From assembly GCA_022795445.1 (NCBI GenBank), contig JAAWGR010000001.1:1-64000 (forward strand): DNA of 64,000 nt, written 5' to 3'. The position numbers were made by a program, and so were the translations under genes. Origin of the DNA: Oscillibacter sp. (GTDB lineage: Bacteria; Bacillota; Clostridia; Oscillospirales; Oscillospiraceae). The number at the start of each line of letters is the position of its first letter. Position 1 is the stretch's first letter. A model generated the notes under the pieces. The model was given only the letters and a program-made list of their open reading frames with translations. It had not been told where the DNA came from and made no database searches. This document shows, in pieces, positions 59,163-64,000 of this stretch.

Positions 59163-59942
59163 TCAATACCGCCTTTTCGGCGGGAAGCGGTCTCCGGCGA
59201 CGATGCTGATGATCTTGCGGAAGTCTTTGGATGAGGTGCAGTCCGGCCGGTAGGTCAGGACGCTCTGCCCATGGGCGGGGGCCATAGCGACGTTGACGCT
59301 GCGGCGGATTTTCGTGGCGAAGACATGGCTGTCCAACTGGCGGGCAACCTCCTCGGCCAGATCCAGGATTTCCCGGGAGAGGGTGAGCTGGCGGTTGTAT
59401 TTATTCAATAGTACGCCCAGGACCTTGAGGTTGGGATTAAAGGATTTGCGGACGGTTTCGATGGTATCCTGAATCTGGGAGACGCCCACCAGGCTGAGCA
59501 CCTCTGCCTCCATTGGAACGATGAGCCCGGTGGAGGCGACATAGGCGTTGATGGTGAGAATGTTCAGCGCGGGGGGCGTGTCGATGATGATGAAGTCATA
59601 GTTCGACTTCACATAATCCAGCTGCTGGGAGAGCATGAACTCCCGCCGGGGAGCGGTGAAAGCCACCTCTGCCGTGGAGAGCATGATGTCTGAGGGGATT
59701 ACGTCGCCGTACTGGGTGGGAACGATGGCTTCCTCGATGGTATGGGCGCCAGTGAGCACATCGTAGATGGTGTAGCTTTCGCCGATGTCCAGGCCGAGGT
59801 TGAAGCCAAGGTTGCCCTGTGGGTCCAAATCGATGCCAAGAACCCGCGCTCCTCTTTGGTGAAGACCGCAGACCAGAGCGGAGACGGTCGTGGTTTTCCC
59901 CACGCCGCCTTTTTGATTGGTTACTGTGATGATCTGTGTCAA
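59163..59942 (-). CDS. ParA/Soj-family ATPase
   Basis: This 259-residue protein has the deviant Walker A motif KGGVGKTT (11-18), LGIDLDPQGNLG and the Walker B IIIDTPPAL, the full set of a ParA/MinD-type ATPase. No ParB gene is next to it; a ComFB-domain gene is. In this place it could position flagella or chemoreceptor arrays, as ParC and FlhG do elsewhere. It lacks a clear C-terminal membrane-binding amphipathic helix of the MinD/FlhG type, so the Soj/ParC type is preferred. Chromosome segregation remains possible. Confidence 0.88.
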   Translation of the reverse strand: MTQIITVTNQKGGVGKTTTVSALVCGLHQRGARVLGIDLDPQGNLGFNLGLDIGESYTIYDVLTGAHTIEEAIVPTQYGDVIPSDIMLSTAEVAFTAPRREFMLSQQLDYVKSNYDFIIIDTPPALNILTINAYVASTGLIVPMEAEVLSLVGVSQIQDTIETVRKSFNPNLKVLGVLLNKYNRQLTLSREILDLAEEVARQLDSHVFATKIRRSVNVAMAPAHGQSVLTYRPDCTSSKDFRKIISIVAGDRFPPKRRY

Positions 59943-59983
59943 AGGAATTTCCTCCTTACGGTAAAAACTATGAACGGACCTCT

Positions 59984-60010
59984 TATTTTTATTATACTAT
60001 ATGTCGATAA
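59984..60010 (+). promoter_or_regulatory. Possible sigma-D promoter for fliD
   Basis: GTCGATAA at 60003-60010 resembles the sigma-28 -10 (GCCGATAA), and TATT at 59984-59987 lies 15 nt upstream, where TAAA is expected. The -35 is poor, so confidence is low. Confidence 0.35.
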
Positions 60011-60111
60011 AAAAACATAGAGGAATAGTAAAAAAATCTTTTTTTTCGACAAGCCTAAATAAGAGGGCGGCGCTGGAAGCCTGCCCCAGTATTTGAAAGG
60101 AGTGAACCATT

Positions 60112-62778
60112 ATGGCGTCTGTCAGCAGATTGAGCAGCAGCGCAAGCAGTATCTATGGCAATCGCAATGTGCTCACCGGCCTCGCCAGCGGCCTGGATAC
60201 CGAGACCATGATTGAAAATGCCATATCGGCTTACAAAACCAAGATTTCAACGCTTGAACAGAAACGGACCAAAACCGAGTGGAAGCAGGAAGCTTACCGG
60301 AACATTATCGATAAGATGTCGGTATTCAGCGATAAGTATACATCCTATAATTCTTCCACAAACCTGACGTCTACTACCTTTTTCAACCAGGCAGTCCGGA
60401 CGATCGCGCAGGGGGAAAACGCTGCGAAGATTGCCGCCTCCGGCCGCACGACCAGTAATGTGTCGATCAACGGCGTAAAGCAGCTTGCTACCGCGGCGAA
60501 GTATACCATCAGCGGCAATAAGCTGAACGGAAATTTAAGCAGCTCCGCGGACGGCAAAGAAATCAGCGCCGTGTCGACCGGCTCCTTCAGCCTGGACGGC
60601 CCCATGACCCTCAGCACACTCACCGGCAGCATGACGCTGGCCTATGGCGGCTCAAAAGACCGGAGCTATCTGAAAGTCCGCTTTGACGAAACCCAGGTCT
60701 TCGAAGACGATCCGCCCGGCACACAGAACGGGAAGACAGCCGCAGAAAAACTGGCCGATGAAATCAATAAGCAGCTGTCGGAGCAGACGATCACCATCGG
60801 CGGCACAACCTATACCGGCGAAGACCTGCTGAATAATATCGTGAAGGCCGAAGTAGGCCTCAACGGCGTCATCGGGTTCACAGACCCAAAGAGAAACGGC
60901 GTGTTTGTCAGCAGCGCGACCCAGGATGTCCAGGATGTCCTTCTGGGCGGCGAGAAGCCCGGCGAGGACGTCACAAAGCTCAATGGTATCTATAAAAACG
61001 GTGTGGATTCCCTGAAAAATGTCCAGGAGGACGCCGTCAATTATCTGAGTGAGAACGCGCCGTTGACAATTACCCTGGACGGCGCAACCAAAACCATCAA
61101 CCTCCCCACCAAAGACGAACTGCTGGCAAGCTTGGAGGAGATGAACAAGAACTCTGCCATCCCTTATTTTAACGAACTGAAACAGAAAATCAAGGACAAC
61201 GAGCCGCTGAACTCCGCCGCCAGCCGTGATATACGGGATGCGGCATATGCGAACGCTCTGCAAAAGAAGATCGACAACGCCTTCGGCACAGGAAAGTTAA
61301 CCGTTTCGGACAATATGGCGGATTCCGCAAACGGAGACAACGGCCTTCAGCTCAAGTTTACCGCGAAGGAAGGCTCTACCTTCCAGATCACTTCCAGCAA
61401 GAACAGCACTTTGGGCTTGGGTGATACGGGTACTACCAGCTATCTGAATACAGAAACCAAGCTGGGCGACCTGGTAGACTTGGATGATGAATCCATGGCG
61501 ATTCGGAAAAAGGATGAAAACGGTGACGACATCTTCAGCATCGTGGACGGAAAGAAAGTTTACGAGTACGAGACGGACGATGCAGGGAACACCCTGTATT
61601 CTTTCAAGGTCAACGGCGTGGAGGTCGGCCAGTATACAAAGGATACCACACTGGGAACCATCCTCAACAACATTAACAGTAATAAGGCGGCCGGCGTAAC
61701 CACCAGTTACTCCAAAACCACCAACGAGCTGCTTCTTACCGCCAGAAACACCGGCGAGACAGAAAAAATGGAGTTCGAGGGACTGTCTGCAGTGCTGTTC
61801 GGCGATCCTAGCAGCGGTGATAAGGGTACCTTCATTCAGGGTCAGGACGCTATTTTCACCGCTACGGTCAACGGCAGGGAAATAGAGATGACCCGTTCCT
61901 CCAATACCATGGACATCGACGGTATGAGCGTTACCTTCAAGGGGACGTTCGGTTATGTGGACGATAAAAACAATCCCTTGACAGACGAGGATGGGAATCC
62001 TGTGCTTGACGCGAACGGCGATCCGGTTTATGCAAAAAAGCTGGACCGGACCACAGAGGCTGTCACCTTCGAGACCAGCGCGGATGCAGATAAGATTGTA
62101 GACGCCATCAAATCCATGGTGGAGGATTACAACGCCATAGTGACGGAAATCAAGAAGGCGTATTCCACCCTCCCTGAGCAGCGCACTAGCGGCGCGTATT
62201 ATGAGCCGCTGACGGACGAAGACAAAGAGGGAATGTCGGAAAGCGCCATCCAGGCGTGGGAGGAAAAGGCTAAGATTGGCCTGCTGTTCGGCGACAACGA
62301 CCTCTCCCAGCTATACTCGCGCATGACAAAGGCAATCTCTATGTACGGGCAGAACATGGAAGATCTCAAGGCGGCCGGCATTACGACGACTTACGCAAAT
62401 GGCCTGACAACGCTGAAGTTTGATGAACAGACCCTCCGGGATACGCTGGAGAGCGACCCTGACCGGGTGCGGGACATCTTCACCAGCAGCGACGGGATCA
62501 TGCAGTCGATCAAAGTCCCGCTGGAACAGTACGGCAAGACCACCGGCGGCAAGGGCATCCTGGTCGACTTGGCGGGTTCGGTGCTGGCGCCCAGTACGCT
62601 GTACAGCAACAAAATTTACAACCAATTGGTCGGTATCGACGAGGAAATCGCAAAGTGGCAGAATAAAATGTCGGACCAAGTGGACTACTATACCACCATG
62701 TTCTCCAAATTGGAGCAGCTGGTGTCCCAGATGAACAGCCAGAGCTCCTACTTTTCACAATTGTCCGGGGGCTATTGA
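60112..62778 (+). CDS. fliD: Flagellar filament capping protein FliD
   Basis: This 888-residue protein is the filament cap (hook-associated protein 2). The N-terminus (LTGLASGLDTETMIENAISAYKTKI) and the C-terminal region (WQNKMSDQVDYYTTMFSKLEQLVSQMNSQSSYFSQL) are typical. It is much longer than the roughly 450-500 residues of well-known FliD proteins, with large extra exposed domains between about 150 and 700. An EF-hand-like Asp-rich stretch (DEDGNPVLDANGDP) lies near 625-640. The start is ATG 60112 with aaaggag upstream. fliS follows. Confidence 0.94.
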   Translation: MASVSRLSSSASSIYGNRNVLTGLASGLDTETMIENAISAYKTKISTLEQKRTKTEWKQEAYRNIIDKMSVFSDKYTSYNSSTNLTSTTFFNQAVRTIAQGENAAKIAASGRTTSNVSINGVKQLATAAKYTISGNKLNGNLSSSADGKEISAVSTGSFSLDGPMTLSTLTGSMTLAYGGSKDRSYLKVRFDETQVFEDDPPGTQNGKTAAEKLADEINKQLSEQTITIGGTTYTGEDLLNNIVKAEVGLNGVIGFTDPKRNGVFVSSATQDVQDVLLGGEKPGEDVTKLNGIYKNGVDSLKNVQEDAVNYLSENAPLTITLDGATKTINLPTKDELLASLEEMNKNSAIPYFNELKQKIKDNEPLNSAASRDIRDAAYANALQKKIDNAFGTGKLTVSDNMADSANGDNGLQLKFTAKEGSTFQITSSKNSTLGLGDTGTTSYLNTETKLGDLVDLDDESMAIRKKDENGDDIFSIVDGKKVYEYETDDAGNTLYSFKVNGVEVGQYTKDTTLGTILNNINSNKAAGVTTSYSKTTNELLLTARNTGETEKMEFEGLSAVLFGDPSSGDKGTFIQGQDAIFTATVNGREIEMTRSSNTMDIDGMSVTFKGTFGYVDDKNNPLTDEDGNPVLDANGDPVYAKKLDRTTEAVTFETSADADKIVDAIKSMVEDYNAIVTEIKKAYSTLPEQRTSGAYYEPLTDEDKEGMSESAIQAWEEKAKIGLLFGDNDLSQLYSRMTKAISMYGQNMEDLKAAGITTTYANGLTTLKFDEQTLRDTLESDPDRVRDIFTSSDGIMQSIKVPLEQYGKTTGGKGILVDLAGSVLAPSTLYSNKIYNQLVGIDEEIAKWQNKMSDQVDYYTTMFSKLEQLVSQMNSQSSYFSQLSGGY

Positions 62779-62800
62779 TTAAAGGAGTGATCCACAGACG

Positions 62801-63178
62801 ATGGATATGAGAGGCTTCCAGCAGTACAAGGCGCAGAGCATCAACACCATGACCCAGGGCGAGCTGCTGCTGCTGCTGTATGACGAGCTGTATAAGCGTT
62901 TGGCGCTGGCGGAGATTATGCTGGACAAAAAGGAGTACCCCGTGTTTGAAGATGCCGTGCAGCGGAGCATTGCGATCATTGACTACCTGGACGCGACGCT
63001 GGACCACCAATATCCCATCAGCAAGAACCTGACGCAGCTCTATGAGTATTTTACCTATGAGCTGGGCCGGGTGAAGATCGGGCGGCGGAAGGAAGTGCTG
63101 ACCCCAGTAAAGGGGATGGTGAGTGAACTGCGGGACGCCTTTCGGCAAGCGCAAAAGAGCGGAGATTCCGGAAAGTAG
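62801..63178 (+). CDS. fliS: Flagellin export chaperone FliS
   Basis: This 125-residue helical protein has the FliS N-terminal motif (GFQQYKAQSINTMTQGELLLLLYDEL) and the four-helix layout. It binds the C-terminus of flagellin and prevents early polymerisation. The start is ATG 62801, with ATG 62807 possible; aaaggag at 62780-62786 is rather far. It lies 22 nt after fliD, the normal neighbour. Confidence 0.95.
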   Translation: MDMRGFQQYKAQSINTMTQGELLLLLYDELYKRLALAEIMLDKKEYPVFEDAVQRSIAIIDYLDATLDHQYPISKNLTQLYEYFTYELGRVKIGRRKEVLTPVKGMVSELRDAFRQAQKSGDSGK

Positions 63179-63186
63179 GGCTGGAT

Positions 63187-63573
63187 ATGGAAGCGTCTGT
63201 TCTGCTGGATGCGCATATACAGCTGAAACGCATCTATACCGCGCTCAATGAGTGCCTGGATCTGACCCGCCAGATGGCGGACGCCGTGGACCGGCGGGAT
63301 AAGGTATCCATGCAGCTCCTGATTTCCATGCGGGAAGAACCGGTGAACAAGCTCCGGCAAGGCCGCAGTGCGCTGGAACGCCAGAGAGACATCCTGGAAC
63401 CGGCGGAGGGCCGCCGCCTGGCGGCTCTGCTGAATGGCGGGCCTCCCCAGGAGGAATCGGAGGCCCCACTGGCAAAACAGGTGGATATGAACGCCCGTGT
63501 CCTTCGCCAATTGCAGGATCTGGATAAAGCCGTCAGCTTAAAACTGAACCGGGATAAATCCATCTATCAGTAA
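63187..63573 (+). CDS. FliT/FlgN-like flagellar chaperone candidate
   Basis: This 128-residue, nearly all-helical protein lies 8 nt after fliS, where FliT or FlgN-like chaperones are usually found. It has heptad-like patterns (IYTALNECLDLTRQMADAV, REEPVNKLRQGRSALERQ). Sequence alone does not prove the family; size, helix content and position support a chaperone for FliD or for hook-filament junction proteins. The start is ATG 63187. Confidence 0.65.
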   Translation: MEASVLLDAHIQLKRIYTALNECLDLTRQMADAVDRRDKVSMQLLISMREEPVNKLRQGRSALERQRDILEPAEGRRLAALLNGGPPQEESEAPLAKQVDMNARVLRQLQDLDKAVSLKLNRDKSIYQ

Positions 63574-63665
63574 ACACCGTGCAGAGCCCTGGCCCCTTGC
63601 CGGGCCGGGGCCTGGTGTGTGTCGCGTTTTCAGTACGCTAACAACCGACAGGAGCGCAGAATGAT

Positions 63666-64000
63666 ATGCCCACTATCACGTTGGAAAATGTCTCAAAGTA
63701 TTATAAGATCGACCGGAAACGACGAAAACTGGAAAAACAGGAAAAACGCTACGAGATGGGTGTGGAAAATATCAACCTGACCATCGAACAGGGGGATTTC
63801 GTCTTCCTGGTGGGCAGCAGCGGCGCGGGGAAAAGTACGCTGCTGGACCTGATCTCCGGGAAGCTGAAGCCGGACCAGGGGGCCGTCTACCTGGATGACC
63901 GGGACCTTGCGCGGCTGATCCCCTGGAGCCAGAACCGGCTGTCCATTTTGTTCGGGAAGGTATGCCAGGAGCATAGCCTGATCCGGAAGATGACCGTAGA
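63666..64000 (+). CDS. ABC transporter ATP-binding protein, FtsE-like (partial at window end)
   Basis: The first 111 codons are open to the window edge and begin with ATG 63666. The sequence is an ABC ATPase: TITLENVSKYYK at the N-terminus, Walker A GSSGAGKST (about 53-61), and SILFGKVCQEHSLIRKMTV, where FtsE-type proteins have the Q-loop. A highly basic insert (KIDRKRRKLEKQEKRYEMG) lies between the first strand and the conserved VxNI segment, which is unusual. FtsE works with FtsX in peptidoglycan hydrolase control, but the Walker B and signature motifs are outside the window. Confidence 0.75.
   Translation, partial: MPTITLENVSKYYKIDRKRRKLEKQEKRYEMGVENINLTIEQGDFVFLVGSSGAGKSTLLDLISGKLKPDQGAVYLDDRDLARLIPWSQNRLSILFGKVCQEHSLIRKMTV

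Overview
The window looks like chromosome of a G+C-rich, low-G+C-phylum-type (Firmicutes/Clostridia) anaerobe, most plausibly Oscillospiraceae (Oscillibacter/Intestinimonas-like). The reasons are a Gram-positive motility gene order (flgB to fliA with FliY, CheC, CheD, CheV), the sporulation gene spoIIP, an M56/BlaI pair, strong Shine-Dalgarno sites with frequent TTG/GTG starts, and classical sigma-A promoters. No tRNA, rRNA, CRISPR array, insertion sequence or prophage was recognised.

Positions 1-31200 hold housekeeping and signalling genes in short operons. In order: a 41-bp tandem repeat; a BlaI/MecI repressor with two operators and an M56 sensor peptidase fused to an M23 domain, whose 3' tail is cut off by two in-frame stops; a Nudix hydrolase; a SLOG protein; pta; htrA; an FAD oxidoreductase with a 2-hydroxyacid dehydrogenase and a butanol-dehydrogenase-type ADH; a hybrid histidine kinase coupled to an orphan solute-binding lipoprotein and a broken DUF3795 gene; an LtaS-like sulfatase with a membrane protein; a patatin; dapF; GNAT; a TetR regulator and putP; spoIIP; a FlaR-like P-loop kinase; a coiled-coil protein; and a DUF2262-like protein. 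The block ends with a three-gene phosphorelay (REC-HD-GYP-GGDEF, Hpt, hybrid kinase) transcribed away from the flagellar genes.

Positions 31200-31860 are an A+T-rich intergenic region with the phosphorelay promoter on the minus strand. On the plus strand there is a segment resembling a c-di-GMP-I (GEMM) aptamer upstream of flgB, the place where such a riboswitch controls flagella in Clostridioides difficile.

Positions 31860-58225 are one long co-directional flagellar/chemotaxis operon: flgB flgC fliE fliF fliG fliH fliI fliJ fliK flgD (TIGR02530) flgE flbD motA motB fliM fliY cheY fliO fliP fliQ fliR flhB flhA fliA flgF flgG cheC cheD cheV and an EAL/HDOD gene. It builds the rod, MS ring, switch, export apparatus, hook and stator, then the late sigma factor and chemotaxis adaptation proteins. 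fliL, flhF and flhG are absent from their usual places. A terminator separates it from a minus-strand parA-comFB pair. After that come fliD, fliS, a FlgN/FliT-like gene and an ABC ATPase cut by the window end. Flagellin, flgK, flgL and flgM are not in the window.

The most interesting themes are the possible c-di-GMP circuit around motility (bifunctional GGDEF/HD-GYP regulator, degenerate EAL protein, ComFB, candidate aptamer), two paralogous hybrid kinases that may share one Hpt and one output, a duplicated CheY-binding-like motif in the FliY linker, and strong hairpins on both sides of flgE.
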